Below are positions 40,954 to 50,264 of a stretch of 58,654 nucleotides of DNA, one piece after another (the first letter of the stretch is position 1; every line of letters starts with the position of its first letter). Source of the stretch: Anaerolineaceae bacterium (GTDB taxonomy: Bacteria > Chloroflexota > Anaerolineae > Anaerolineales > Anaerolineaceae); assembly GCA_003524305.1 (NCBI GenBank), contig DQHW01000042.1, forward strand, positions 105,257 to 163,910, written 5' to 3'. The translations under genes and the position numbers were made by a program. The notes below the pieces were generated by a model that did no database searches, had not been told where the DNA came from, and saw nothing but the letters and a program-made list of their open reading frames with translations.

Positions 40954-42687
40954 TTATGAATTGGATTTTATTATAAATTCAACTAACTTATTAATTTGTT
41001 TTTGTAAATCGAGAATTTCTAAGTTTGCAGGATTCTCAACCACATAATGAGCAATTTTTATTTTATCAGGTTGAACTACATCACCTTTTTTATTATTCAA
41101 ATATAGACTATCTGTATATTGATTCTCTATGGTAGGCAATATTGCACTAGGGTGAACTCTTCGAATTGAACTTTTTAATAATTCTGGATTAATATAATTT
41201 TCAATTTCTCGTCCAGAAGTTATCCATGCAAAACCTGGACCAAAATCAAATTCACTTCTAATTCTCTTCTTGGTTTCGTTGATTGATTTGCTTTTGTCTG
41301 ATTTATCACTATCAATTACTATTGATAAATTCATATTTATCTTTCGGAGAGCAATAAATTCCTCTACTTCTGAATCATGAGCTGATAAATGGCTTAATAA
41401 TCTCCCCCCATAAAACATTATTGAATAATGAAATCCTTCAACCAATTCAGAATCAATTGATTTAATCCAATGATTTAGATAAATTCTATCAGAAGGCCCC
41501 TCAACCCAAATAATACAGTTTGTCTGTAACAAGTCGGATGCTTTGTATCCTAAATCATTACAAATAGAAAATTTACCTATGTGATTATTAACAAAATTAA
41601 CTTGAGATGAACCGTCCTCAAGAGTTACATGAAAAATTGATGCTAAAGGTGTATCTAGAATATGTGCTGAATGAGTACTAATAAAATATTGATTATCGGT
41701 TTTTGTTTGAAGATACCGAAGTAGTCTTTTTTGAAGAAGTGGGTGCATATGCAATTCTGGTTCCTCTATACAAATCACACAATTTTTCCGTAGTGTCGCT
41801 TCAGCGGCTAAAATTATTAATTCATGAATTCCAGTCCCAAGGTAAGATAATGGGAGTGTTTTTCCATCCATATGCACAAGAATATTTTCTTGATTATGTG
41901 GAATTTCCAGTCTTGCAGTATCGTTTGAAGTTACTTCTTGGAGAAACTTATTGATCGTCTCAAAATCTTCTTTTTGGGCAAGGTGTCTCAAATCTGGATG
42001 TTGATATTGTGCTAATCGCTCAATAATACCCGCTCCGCTATTATCTGAATTTCCATTTTCATCTTTATGCTTTACATTTCGAAAAGCAGGGATTAGCGAA
42101 ATGTCTCTGTTATATAAAGCTGCAAGAGCTAAATTTTCAAGTATTTCTGGGATCCAGTTCGACAAATTACCACCACCTCGTTGAAGCCATACTACCCATA
42201 ATTGTTGCCATTCGGTTGGAGAAAAAAGCAAGTCAATTTCAATTTCTTCTATCCATTTTTTATCTATTTCAAATTTGTTTCCCCCGATTGCAATGTATTG
42301 AATCCAGATAAGGTTTGAATTTTTCCTAATTTTATCGAACTCAAGTAGTTTATGAAATAATCCCTTGTATTTTAGTCCATGGATCTCTAGATTATCACTT
42401 ATTTTTTTAATGTGTTCACTATTTGGATCCACTCCAATTTGAAAATAGATATTATTATTTATCAGCCCTTTATGTTTTTCGATTTCTTCAAAAGTTATAC
42501 GATCTTTATTAATCAAACATTCCATCACACGATTAAAATATTTATTAATAAACAACAATATATTTGATTTCCCGGAATTATTCTGGCCTATTAATAAATT
42601 AATTTTTGAACAAGGACCAATAATCTGTGTGTCATCACCAAAACTCCTATATGATGAAAATCCAAATCCATCAATTAGTTGGCTCAT
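40954..42687 (-). CDS. OLD-family ATPase with TOPRIM nuclease domain
   Basis: 577 residues from the ATG after GGGGAG; six extra codons upstream are less likely. ATPase part: Walker A LLIGQNNSGKSN (about 37), signature-like LSYLGTGIHELI, Walker B CVICIEEPELHMHP (about 310), and FISTHSAHILDT. TOPRIM part: IIWVEGPSDRIYL with the catalytic Glu (about 394) and SIVIDSDKSDKS with the DxD (about 458). OLD nucleases nick or degrade DNA and are common in anti-phage systems. There is no UvrD-like helicase beside it, so it is not a plain Gabija pair. Strongly AT-rich (18 G/C in the 60 bases 42361-42420). Confidence 0.85.
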   Translation of the reverse strand: MSQLIDGFGFSSYRSFGDDTQIIGPCSKINLLIGQNNSGKSNILLFINKYFNRVMECLINKDRITFEEIEKHKGLINNNIYFQIGVDPNSEHIKKISDNLEIHGLKYKGLFHKLLEFDKIRKNSNLIWIQYIAIGGNKFEIDKKWIEEIEIDLLFSPTEWQQLWVVWLQRGGGNLSNWIPEILENLALAALYNRDISLIPAFRNVKHKDENGNSDNSGAGIIERLAQYQHPDLRHLAQKEDFETINKFLQEVTSNDTARLEIPHNQENILVHMDGKTLPLSYLGTGIHELIILAAEATLRKNCVICIEEPELHMHPLLQKRLLRYLQTKTDNQYFISTHSAHILDTPLASIFHVTLEDGSSQVNFVNNHIGKFSICNDLGYKASDLLQTNCIIWVEGPSDRIYLNHWIKSIDSELVEGFHYSIMFYGGRLLSHLSAHDSEVEEFIALRKINMNLSIVIDSDKSDKSKSINETKKRIRSEFDFGPGFAWITSGREIENYINPELLKSSIRRVHPSAILPTIENQYTDSLYLNNKKGDVVQPDKIKIAHYVVENPANLEILDLQKQINKLVEFIIKSNS

Positions 42688-42734
42688 ATTTATCTCCCCA
42701 TTCAATAGTTATATATGTAATATGTATTGTAAAA

Positions 42735-43595
42735 CTATATCTTCGATTTATAAACAATATCTTTTTCCATTCTAAAATATTTTGATTTTTCGTTAGGACT
42801 CATCCTATAAACATTACAATTGAGAATTTTTCCGATTTCTAATAATCTATTAAAATGTTCATAACTGCACTTATAACCTATGAAAATATCTTGTATCTGT
42901 AAACCAAAAACAGAATAATGCACAGGCATACCTAACGATTCTTCAGCATTAATTTCAAAGATTAAACGAATTTCCTTTTCTGATTGCCATCGAATAAATT
43001 TTGTGCAAAAAGATAGATGAATAAGCGTGTTATTTAATTTATATGCAGTCTTTAAATTGGGGTCTATATATCCATAAATCAATTCATCAAGCATTTTTTC
43101 AGTAAGAGCGGCTTTTTGATTAACATAACTGACTCGATAAAAATCGTCCCTATTCTTTACTTTAAAGCGTAAACAATAGCCCTGATGATTGTAGGAATAA
43201 TAAGCCCACATCGGGATATTTTCATAAACATAATCACTAAAACAAGAAATAAAATATTTATTTCTTGTGTTTTCTATAATTTCTTCAGCCCGTTCAATTT
43301 TTGCTTTTGGTATTAATAATGAAGGATTGTCATAATACGTAGATTTAAATTCATATGGATCATTAAAGGTCTTATATTTTGATAGCCATATTTTTTCATC
43401 CAACAAATTAGTAAATCGTTTTGAATTCTTAAATATATGATCGGGTATTTCCGCTTTTGTATCGTTATCATACTCTTCGAAAAGAGGAAAAAATTTGAAT
43501 AAAGTTCCTGGGATGAATTGATTCTTATAAGCTAAAGCTTTATCTAACTGATGCATCCTTATATACTGGACAAATAATTCTGATTCAAAAACCAT
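42735..43595 (-). CDS. DUF2971-family protein
   Basis: 286 residues. Family features: TLFKFFPL near the start, KIWLSKYKTFNDPYEFKS, YFISCFSDYVYENIPMWAYYSYNHQGYCLRF (in parts), and WQSEKEIRLIF. Function is not established to my knowledge. It is strongly AT-rich, lies 28 bases after herA and 47 bases before the OLD-family gene, and is thus in line with both. AGGAGG lies nine bases before the ATG at 43595. Confidence 0.8.
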   Translation of the reverse strand: MVFESELFVQYIRMHQLDKALAYKNQFIPGTLFKFFPLFEEYDNDTKAEIPDHIFKNSKRFTNLLDEKIWLSKYKTFNDPYEFKSTYYDNPSLLIPKAKIERAEEIIENTRNKYFISCFSDYVYENIPMWAYYSYNHQGYCLRFKVKNRDDFYRVSYVNQKAALTEKMLDELIYGYIDPNLKTAYKLNNTLIHLSFCTKFIRWQSEKEIRLIFEINAEESLGMPVHYSVFGLQIQDIFIGYKCSYEHFNRLLEIGKILNCNVYRMSPNEKSKYFRMEKDIVYKSKI

Positions 43596-43623
43596 ACAAC
43601 CCTCCTTTAAAAATTCATCATTC

Positions 43624-45336
43624 TTAAAAGCCTAAATCTTTTAGATTCTGGTCAACACTTCGCGAACCTGATCGGGGAAGCAACTCTTCCCAAAACTTTG
43701 GACCATAGCGACGTGATCGGATTAGAATAGGCATTGGAACCCCCCAACCCAATAATAGTACTTCTTCTTTTGGTTGTAAGTGTGAAAGCATTGTTCGCAA
43801 GGTATCACGTCCAGATAAACCGCTTAATACGGAGGCAATATCATTTTCATCTCCCAATGAACCTGAGACGCGCGTGCCCAGTTGGGACATGACCTCATCA
43901 TCGATCTTTGAAGGCCGTTGGTCAATAATAAGAAGAGTAACATAATATTTACGCATTTCACGCGCAATGGTGCTGAAAGAAGTTTGTGAAGCCATTTCAC
44001 GATTGAGTAATTTGTGGGCTTCCTCCAATGCAATCACGAGTGGACGTGGCTCTGGCTTTCCTTGGCCTCTATGTTGATCAGTCATTGATTGCCATTCATC
44101 TCTGATTTTTCTGGTTAATAAATTCGAAACAAGTAGATAATCCAAATCTTTTTGATAATCTCCAAAAGAAAGTATTACATGTTGACCAGCTTTTAAAGCC
44201 TCGACAATATTTTTTAACGAAGATGTTGAGCGATTTTGATCATCATTTGAAATAATATAATCACAGTTATAAACACGATTTAATTTTCTTCTAAGACCTT
44301 CCACTGCTGCAGGGTTTGCGCCAACTTTTGCCGCCCAATTGGCTACACTTTTTTCATCATCAGGATTTGAATCACTTTTCAATTTTCTAAATTCACTAAA
44401 CCAATTTTCTCTACCAAATGAGTGAATTAATGTATCTAATGTGGTTGAAGAAGTATCTCGTAAATCTAGTTCACGAGACAACATCTCTATGTCTTCAGGT
44501 TGAATATCAGATTCACTGAACTCGAGAAATAAATCTGGTGTTTTGTTTAAGATTGTACTTTTTCTACCCAAACCAACAACTCGAACGCGCTGGGTAAATT
44601 TTCCTCTCAGACCAGCAACCGCTTGACCAGTATCAGATGAGGTTGAATCAAAGCCATATTCGTTGTGCATATCAAAGACCAGCACCGAGGCGGCATTGTG
44701 TTCAATCAATCCCGCGAGGATGATGCGCGTTAAAAAGGATTTGCCCGAGCCGGTCGCGCCAAAGATGCCGGCGCTGCGCTGCACAAACTTATCCAGGTTG
44801 ATGCACACGGGATGGTCCTGCTCGCGGGTCTTGCCAATCTCAAAGAACCCCTTTTGCCCCGGTTCGCCAAAGATTTCGGCCACATCCCCGGCGGAGGCCA
44901 GTCTTGCCAAAGAATGATGAGACGGCACCGTCTTGATCGGCAGCGGACGGGGCAGGTTTTCGTTCTGGTGAGCCTTCGTCCAGGCTTCATAATCGGGGGA
45001 ATCCAGTTCGGGACCGCGCTCAAGCATCAAGGCTGGCAGCACCTCAAGGTTGGTATACAGCGTCTGCTCGTTGAGCAGACGGGTGACCATGGGCGAGAGT
45101 CTGTTTTCGGCGGGTTTTTCTGCATAACGCGGTTCGGAAGCGCCTAGTTGCAGATCGGTGACCAGCCCGTAGAACAGCCAGTTGCCGCTCTCAAGCACCA
45201 CGAAACCGCCCTCCTGCACCTGGTCAGAAGGCACGGTGAGGCGCACAAAGAGGTTGGCCTTAAGACCACCGCCCACCACGTATCCAATGGGCTGACCGCC
45301 TGATTTTTCAAAAGAAAATTTATTCATATTGCTCAT
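43624..45336 (-). CDS. herA: HerA-family hexameric ATPase/DNA translocase
   Basis: 570 residues. An N-terminal HAS-barrel (IGYVVGGGLKANLFVRL..., about 15-75) is followed by Walker A FGATGSGKSFLTR (about 193-203), LVFDMHNEYGFDS, Walker B LVIALEEAHKLLN (about 438), the arginine-finger region, and LIIDQRPSKIDDEVMSQLGTRVSG. HerA pumps duplex DNA and works with the NurA nuclease at DNA ends. Odd: composition changes abruptly near codon 225. G/C is 35 of 60 at 45061-45120 but 20 of 60 at 44401-44460, while the protein reads through without a break. It starts 14 bases after the HAS-barrel-like gene. Confidence 0.9.
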   Translation of the reverse strand: MSNMNKFSFEKSGGQPIGYVVGGGLKANLFVRLTVPSDQVQEGGFVVLESGNWLFYGLVTDLQLGASEPRYAEKPAENRLSPMVTRLLNEQTLYTNLEVLPALMLERGPELDSPDYEAWTKAHQNENLPRPLPIKTVPSHHSLARLASAGDVAEIFGEPGQKGFFEIGKTREQDHPVCINLDKFVQRSAGIFGATGSGKSFLTRIILAGLIEHNAASVLVFDMHNEYGFDSTSSDTGQAVAGLRGKFTQRVRVVGLGRKSTILNKTPDLFLEFSESDIQPEDIEMLSRELDLRDTSSTTLDTLIHSFGRENWFSEFRKLKSDSNPDDEKSVANWAAKVGANPAAVEGLRRKLNRVYNCDYIISNDDQNRSTSSLKNIVEALKAGQHVILSFGDYQKDLDYLLVSNLLTRKIRDEWQSMTDQHRGQGKPEPRPLVIALEEAHKLLNREMASQTSFSTIAREMRKYYVTLLIIDQRPSKIDDEVMSQLGTRVSGSLGDENDIASVLSGLSGRDTLRTMLSHLQPKEEVLLLGWGVPMPILIRSRRYGPKFWEELLPRSGSRSVDQNLKDLGF

Positions 45337-45349
45337 CGCTCACCTTCCC

Positions 45350-45940
45350 TTATGCCGTGACTTCAGAAACCGCGCTGAGCACATCCATCAACTGCGGATA
45401 ATCGTCTTTCAAAAGTGCGATCATTTCTCGCAAGGCGGTTTCGATCTGACCTGCGGCGCTGGTTTGCATCACCTGCCTGAGATGCGCGGTTAAGAGATCC
45501 GCGGCGGGCAGCTCTATGTTGCGCAGCAGTGTGCGGAAATAGCCATACTTGCCGCTGGCACAAAACGTCGCCACTTCGTCCAACTCGCAGGGAAAGATTT
45601 TATCCAGCGAGAGCGGCGGCCGGGGCGGACGCGTCTGCGAAATGTTGATGCCCTGCTGCCAACCGATGAAGACCACGCTCATTTCAACCGGCATGTTGCG
45701 GTTCTTGCGATTGTCTTCGATGACCTCGTCTGAGAGGTTGGTTGAAGTGACCAACTGGCGCACCAACCCATCATCGTCAATGTGAATTTCGTTTACCAAT
45801 CCGTAGATCTGGCTGCCGTCTTCGAGTGGAACGCGCACCATCTGTCCGAAGACAGGCGCCTCAAGCGGAGAAACCTGGCATCCGATCACACAGCCTGAAG
45901 TATTAGCCCTGAGTAAACGTCCGATTGCAATTGAACTCAT
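45350..45940 (-). CDS. HAS-barrel-like accessory protein between NurA and HerA
   Basis: 196 residues. The N-terminal half (IGRLLRANTSGCVIGCQV, then GQMVRVPLEDGSQIYGLVNEIHID) looks like a HAS barrel, the small beta-barrel also found at the start of HerA and of archaeal/ATP-synthase subunits. The C-terminal half is helical (LLTAHLRQVMQTSAAGQIETALREMIALL, in parts). It starts one base after the nurA stop, and its ribosome site AGGAAGG lies inside nurA. This strict coupling suggests a subunit of the NurA-HerA complex. GC-rich like nurA. Confidence 0.65.
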   Translation of the reverse strand: MSSIAIGRLLRANTSGCVIGCQVSPLEAPVFGQMVRVPLEDGSQIYGLVNEIHIDDDGLVRQLVTSTNLSDEVIEDNRKNRNMPVEMSVVFIGWQQGINISQTRPPRPPLSLDKIFPCELDEVATFCASGKYGYFRTLLRNIELPAADLLTAHLRQVMQTSAAGQIETALREMIALLKDDYPQLMDVLSAVSEVTA

Positions 45941-45941
45941 C

Positions 45942-47096
45942 TTACATCCTTCCTCTTGCCTGATGCTGTTTGTGTGATTGTTTGTTTGAATTGAATGAGG
46001 GCGGTAATCCGTTGTTCAAAAGTTCTTGTTCAATCATCTCGCTGATCTGGTTATGGTCATCCATTTTGACCACAGCGATCTCGTGTGCACGGATCAGCGG
46101 ATAGGGATACGGTCGCGACCCCGCCAGATGCGATTGCTCCACCAGCACCGACTGAAGTGTGGTCATGGCTTGCGGATCTTCAACCACCCAAAGCGGCACT
46201 TCCACACGCGCCAAAGCAGGTTGCCCCGTATTGCCCACGTTGACATAAAAGAAGTGCAGCGCTTTTTTGTTGGCGAAGGCATCCGCTGAACTGGATTGCA
46301 GTTTAAAGACCGCCGAGCGGTCGCCGGGGTTGAGTATGGATTCAAATAACTGCAGATCGGTAACCCCCGCGAAGGGTCTTTCAGTCGACTCGTGTTCGGG
46401 TGCCACCAGTTCGAGCAGCCTAACCACCAGATCTGCACGCGGACGATCGACATAGCCGGCGGTAATCACCTGGTTGAGGGCAAGGTCATCCAGCGCGGAT
46501 AGATATTGCTTGAAATATCGTTCAAAGTCTTTTTCGTTGCGCGGCTCGTGATAAAGCTCAAGCGGTCCGTCCGTCAGGGTAACCAGCGGAGCAGTCTCGT
46601 TTTGCGCCAGGTCAGCCAGAATCTCACGCTCTTGCACATCTCGCATCAGGGCGATCAGATCTTCAGATGCCAGTTCGCCAGATGGATGCAGGTCTTCATC
46701 ATAAATTAATTTGGAAAAGGTTTTAATCTCTGGCGCCAGGCCACTTCCCGGCTGCATGCGGAAGACTCCCACGTTGACCAGCCCGTAGAGCACCGCACCG
46801 TGCGGGTCAGGGTTGATCTGCGACCCGTCCGCGGCGAGGATGGTGCAGACCGGGGCGGGCAGCGAAACAGATTTATGCGTCGTAAGCGTTTCACTCACCG
46901 GTACCGCACAGCGTAAGCCTTTGTTTTGCGCAGACGCTTCTTCCACTGTTTTCTGCAAGAGAATTAAATTGTCTGCATGTTTCATGAGAAGGGCGAGACA
47001 ATCCGTTCGCTTTTGGTTAAGCTCAGAGCGGCGTGAAATAGCCGTTTCGGCCAGTGCTTGAATTTGGGGTTTCAGGTTGAGAAAATTAACCGGCAT
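45942..47096 (-). CDS. nurA: NurA-domain 5'-3' nuclease
   Basis: 384 residues. The NurA fold is marked by TILAADGSQINPDPHGAVLYGLVNVG (in parts) with the first metal Asp, LTDGPLELYHEP with the second, and GYVDRPRADLVVRLLEL with the third. Also typical is the late AHEIAVVKMDDHNQI. NurA resects DNA ends together with HerA. It is the first gene of a minus-strand run nurA - HAS-barrel - herA - DUF2971 - OLD with gaps of at most 47 bases. Confidence 0.85.
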   Translation of the reverse strand: MPVNFLNLKPQIQALAETAISRRSELNQKRTDCLALLMKHADNLILLQKTVEEASAQNKGLRCAVPVSETLTTHKSVSLPAPVCTILAADGSQINPDPHGAVLYGLVNVGVFRMQPGSGLAPEIKTFSKLIYDEDLHPSGELASEDLIALMRDVQEREILADLAQNETAPLVTLTDGPLELYHEPRNEKDFERYFKQYLSALDDLALNQVITAGYVDRPRADLVVRLLELVAPEHESTERPFAGVTDLQLFESILNPGDRSAVFKLQSSSADAFANKKALHFFYVNVGNTGQPALARVEVPLWVVEDPQAMTTLQSVLVEQSHLAGSRPYPYPLIRAHEIAVVKMDDHNQISEMIEQELLNNGLPPSFNSNKQSHKQHQARGRM

Positions 47097-47224
47097 GCCA
47101 GCCTTTCAGATATCGAACATTTGTTTGAATTATACGAAATTGTAGACAAGCGGACAAGGAAAATAAACATAAAACATAAAAACTCACGATATAATCATTG
47201 GGTTTGCTCATAGGAGACTTCAAC

Positions 47225-47785
47225 TTGGATTTAATCACCATACTTCTCATTGCACTTGGCCTGGCCATGGATTGTTTCGCCGTTGCACTTGGCATCGGAT
47301 GTTCACCCACTCCTAAAGATTTCCGCACATACTTTCGCATCGCTTTTCATTTCGGCCTTTTTCAAGGCGGTATGACTTTTTTAGGTTGGCTGGGCGGCAG
47401 CACGATTGCCCACTTGATCTCCAATTTTGACCACTGGATCGCCTTTGGTCTGCTGGCTTTTGTGGGCGCGCGTATGATCCGTGAGAGTCTTTCCAAAAAT
47501 GAAGAAGAAGACCCCTGCAATCCGTCTCGCGGCAAGACCCTGATCATGCTCTCTGTCGCCACCAGCATTGACGCTCTGGCAGTAGGGCTGAGCCTGGCTC
47601 TGGTGGAAGGATCCATCTTGGTTTCAAGTCTGGTGATTGGCTTTACTTCTTTGCTGCTTTCGGTGCTGGGGCTCTTCATCGGCGGCAGGCTGGGCTGCAA
47701 GTTCGGCAAACGCATGGAACTCATCGGCGGCCTGGTGTTGATCGGCATCGGCTTCCGCGTATTGTTAAGTCACTTATTGGGATAA
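47225..47785 (+). CDS. mntP: Manganese efflux pump MntP family
   Basis: 186 residues from a TTG at 47225, seven bases after AGGAGA. A TATAAT at 47190-47195 puts the transcript start near 47202, after the other in-frame TTG (47198), which supports this choice. Six membrane helices; the two conserved Asp motifs are LGLAMDCFAVALG and TSIDALAVGLSLA. Exports Mn(II). I see no yybP-ykoY riboswitch: the leader is too short. Confidence 0.9.
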   Translation: MDLITILLIALGLAMDCFAVALGIGCSPTPKDFRTYFRIAFHFGLFQGGMTFLGWLGGSTIAHLISNFDHWIAFGLLAFVGARMIRESLSKNEEEDPCNPSRGKTLIMLSVATSIDALAVGLSLALVEGSILVSSLVIGFTSLLLSVLGLFIGGRLGCKFGKRMELIGGLVLIGIGFRVLLSHLLG

Positions 47786-47834
47786 ACAACATCTAAAGTC
47801 TATTAGTGTTTTATTAGAGAGCCTTTTGCCCTTC

Positions 47835-47863
47835 TTGACCATGCCCTTTAATCAGACTATAAT
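47835..47863 (+). promoter_or_regulatory. Promoter of the zinc-ribbon gene
   Basis: TTGACC (47835-47840), 17 bases, TATAAT (47858-47863); one of the best sigma-70-type promoters in the window. The leader has GAGGTG before the ATG at 47901. Confidence 0.7.
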
Positions 47864-47900
47864 GGGCAAGATTATTGCTCAATGAAACAGAGGTGTTAGT

Positions 47901-48257
47901 ATGCCGGTATATACCTATCGGTGCGGAAATTGTGGCGTCCAGTTTGACCAGACCCAAAAATTCACAGACGAAACGTTGACCAAGTGCCCTGAATGCGGAA
48001 AGAACACCCTGCAGAAGGTCTACACCCCGGTCGGCATAGTCTTCAAGGGTTCTGGCTTTTATGCTACCGACCACCGATCCCCATCAGGCCAGAACAGTTG
48101 GGCTTCTGATAAAAAAGATGAAAAAGCTGCTGAAACCAAGACTGACTCAACCAGTACAGACAATTCCAGCAGCAAACCCGTTACCACTGAGAAACCTGCT
48201 GCCAAGCCTGCCGAACCCGTCAAACCTGCAGCCGCTCCCAGCGTTGAAAAATCCTGA
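47901..48257 (+). CDS. FmdB-family zinc-ribbon protein
   Basis: 118 residues. MPVYTYRCGNCGVQFDQTQ and TKCPECGKNTLQKVYTPVGIVFKGSGFYATD (in parts) give the CxxC...CxxC zinc ribbon of FmdB/regulatory-protein family members. The C-terminal half is low-complexity Lys/Ala/Pro/Ser (KPAAKPAEPVKPAAAP), a disordered tail. Role unknown; it probably binds a nucleic acid or protein. A weak hairpin (TACTCCC/GGGAGTA, 48283-48305) follows. Confidence 0.88.
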   Translation: MPVYTYRCGNCGVQFDQTQKFTDETLTKCPECGKNTLQKVYTPVGIVFKGSGFYATDHRSPSGQNSWASDKKDEKAAETKTDSTSTDNSSSKPVTTEKPAAKPAEPVKPAAAPSVEKS

Positions 48258-48400
48258 TAAAAAAATAGACTGACAACTTTAATACTCCCGGTGTAGCTGG
48301 GAGTAGTTATGTATTATGATTGCTGATAGTTAATGTCAGCCCGTTGATAGCTTTTGATAGCATCTAAAAAATACACTTTACACATCACGTGAGGCAAGTT

Positions 48401-48553
48401 ATGGCAAGCAAAAACACAAAAACAAACAGCCGAGAGACTAAACCGCGGACCTCTTTCGTGCAGAAAAAAATGCGCCGCCAGCAAATCTTCATGGCAGTCG
48501 TGGGAATTGTCCTGGTTCTGTCTATGGTACTGGCACTGGTGCTTCAATACTAG
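48401..48553 (+). CDS. Small single-pass membrane protein
   Basis: 50 residues: a charged N-terminus (KNTKTNSRETKPR, QKKMRRQQ) and one membrane helix (IFMAVVGIVLVLSMVLALVL) ending QY. GAGGCAAG precedes the ATG at 48401, and the TAG is eight bases before the DUF4173 gene, so the two are probably co-transcribed. The size, ribosome site and membrane-helix layout support a real gene. Function unknown. Confidence 0.65.
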   Translation: MASKNTKTNSRETKPRTSFVQKKMRRQQIFMAVVGIVLVLSMVLALVLQY

Positions 48554-48561
48554 AGGAAAAA

Positions 48562-50139
48562 ATGCCTAAACATAAAAATTGGTTTTGGCTCGCTGCATTC
48601 GCAGCAGCCTGTTTCTTTGATTTTCTTTTTTGGAAAAAAGATCTCGGAATCTCATTTTTGATCTGGATCGCAGCCCTGATCATCATTGGATACCTGTTAG
48701 CCTGGCGTGAAGGCAAAAAACCTTCCACCGCCAGCATCATCATTACTCTCCTAACATTGGGCTTTGCCTTTGTGCCTGCCTGGCGCAGTGAACCCTTCAC
48801 CCGCTTGTTTAGTGCCATGCTGACCATGGGCGGATTGCTGCTATTGTCTGCCACCTTTATGACCGGCAACTGGCCGTTCTATAAAATGGTGGATTATTTC
48901 AAGTCTTTATTCACAGCAATTGGCGGAGCGCTTTCTCGCGCAATTCTCTTGGGAACAAAAAGTGCCAACCCGCCTCCACTTGATGAATCTCAAAAAACAC
49001 GCGGCGGCAAGAAATTCTGGGCTGTCGTGCGCGGATTGTTGATCGCGCTGCCCATCGTGGCTGTTTTAGCACTGTTGTTGACTGCGGCTGATCCAGTGTT
49101 TGGAGATTGGCTCAAAAAGATCCTTGATCTCGAAAAACTGCCTGAATACTTGTTCAGAGCATTCTACATCGTAGCCATCGGCGGATTACTGGTGGGCATC
49201 TATCTGCATGCAATCCTGCCCAACAATACAGAAGAACGCCCCGACCCCAATAAAGCCTGGATGAAACCCTTCCTTGGTTGGACGGAAACCGCAGTGATTT
49301 TGGCGGCAGTAGACCTGCTTTTCATGGCCTTTGTCTTCATCCAAATGCGCTACCTTTTTGGAGGCACCGCCAACATCAATGAAACAGGCTTCACTTATGC
49401 CGATTATGCCCGCCGCGGTTTCGGAGAACTGGTAGCGGTAGCCGTACTCAGTATGGGTTTGTACCTGGTGCTGCATACTATTTCGAAACACGAAAGTAAA
49501 AGCTCACAGGTTGGGTTCTCAGCCCTCACCATCCTGCTGATGGCCAACGTGCTGGTGATCCTGGCCTCGTCGATGAGCCGCCTCCTGCTTTACGAAGATG
49601 CCTACGGATTCTCGCAACTGCGCACCTATACCCATGTGTTCATCTACTGGCTGGCTGCGCTGATCGTAGTCTCCGTTTTCCTCGAACTCTTCCGCCGCCG
49701 CGGCTTTTTCGCCCTGGCCTTGCTTGTGATGACCCTCGGTTTCGGCGCAACTTTGGCCGTAATGAACGTCAATGGTTTTACCGCCAGTAAAAATGTTGCC
49801 CGAGCTATTGCCGGCGAAGACCTGGATGTGCCGTACCTGGTTTCGCTCTCTTCGGATGCCGTGCCGACCCTGTTTGAGAAATTCAGCGATGCCGCAACCC
49901 CCAAGGCCATCAAAGATGATTTGGGATACGCACTGGCCTGCCGCACTGTTTTGATGGATGATCCATCCACCCAACCCTGGCAGGAGTTTAACATCAGCAC
50001 CGTCCAGGCCTGGAACCTGCTGCAAACCAACAAATCTGCCTTGTCAAAATACAAGGTTCAAGACAGCAACGACCGAGGTTGGTACTACATGAAAGATGGC
50101 GAAAAAATATCCTGTTTTGATTACGATTACATGGACTAA
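48562..50139 (+). CDS. DUF4173-type polytopic membrane protein
   Basis: 525 residues with about a dozen membrane helices. GISFLIWIAALIIIGYLLAW and then VRGLLIALPIVAVLALLLTAADPVFGDWLKK (in parts) match the DUF4173/DUF4153 group. The last 120 residues are soluble (NVARAIAGEDLDVPYLVSLSSDAVPTL, in parts). Function unknown. GAGG before the ATG. Ends at the hairpin at 50166. Confidence 0.82.
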   Translation: MPKHKNWFWLAAFAAACFFDFLFWKKDLGISFLIWIAALIIIGYLLAWREGKKPSTASIIITLLTLGFAFVPAWRSEPFTRLFSAMLTMGGLLLLSATFMTGNWPFYKMVDYFKSLFTAIGGALSRAILLGTKSANPPPLDESQKTRGGKKFWAVVRGLLIALPIVAVLALLLTAADPVFGDWLKKILDLEKLPEYLFRAFYIVAIGGLLVGIYLHAILPNNTEERPDPNKAWMKPFLGWTETAVILAAVDLLFMAFVFIQMRYLFGGTANINETGFTYADYARRGFGELVAVAVLSMGLYLVLHTISKHESKSSQVGFSALTILLMANVLVILASSMSRLLLYEDAYGFSQLRTYTHVFIYWLAALIVVSVFLELFRRRGFFALALLVMTLGFGATLAVMNVNGFTASKNVARAIAGEDLDVPYLVSLSSDAVPTLFEKFSDAATPKAIKDDLGYALACRTVLMDDPSTQPWQEFNISTVQAWNLLQTNKSALSKYKVQDSNDRGWYYMKDGEKISCFDYDYMD

Positions 50140-50165
50140 AACAATAAGTCAAACACCATAAGACC

Positions 50166-50203
50166 AACCTTGCCAAGGTTTGAAACCTTGGCAAGGTTGA
50201 TTT
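50166..50203. terminator. Hairpin element, copy 1 of a dispersed repeat
   Basis: AACCTTGCCAAGGTTT pairs with AAACCTTGGCAAGGTT (50166-50198), followed by GATTTTT. The same 33-base element, with three changes, is at 56938-56970. Both sit between a plus-strand gene and a convergent minus-strand gene. Confidence 0.8.
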
Positions 50204-50264
50204 TTAACAGGTGTCCTAAAATCTATCTTTCCAAGAGATGTGCTTCATGTTGCACCCAGCATAC

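Noticed and set aside
40954..43595. Gabija anti-phage system
   Set aside because: The OLD-type ATPase-TOPRIM gene fits one half, but the UvrD-like helicase partner is absent; the neighbour is DUF2971.
47097..47224. yybP-ykoY manganese riboswitch before mntP
   Set aside because: The -10 box at 47190 leaves a leader of only about 23 bases before the start codon, too short for the riboswitch.
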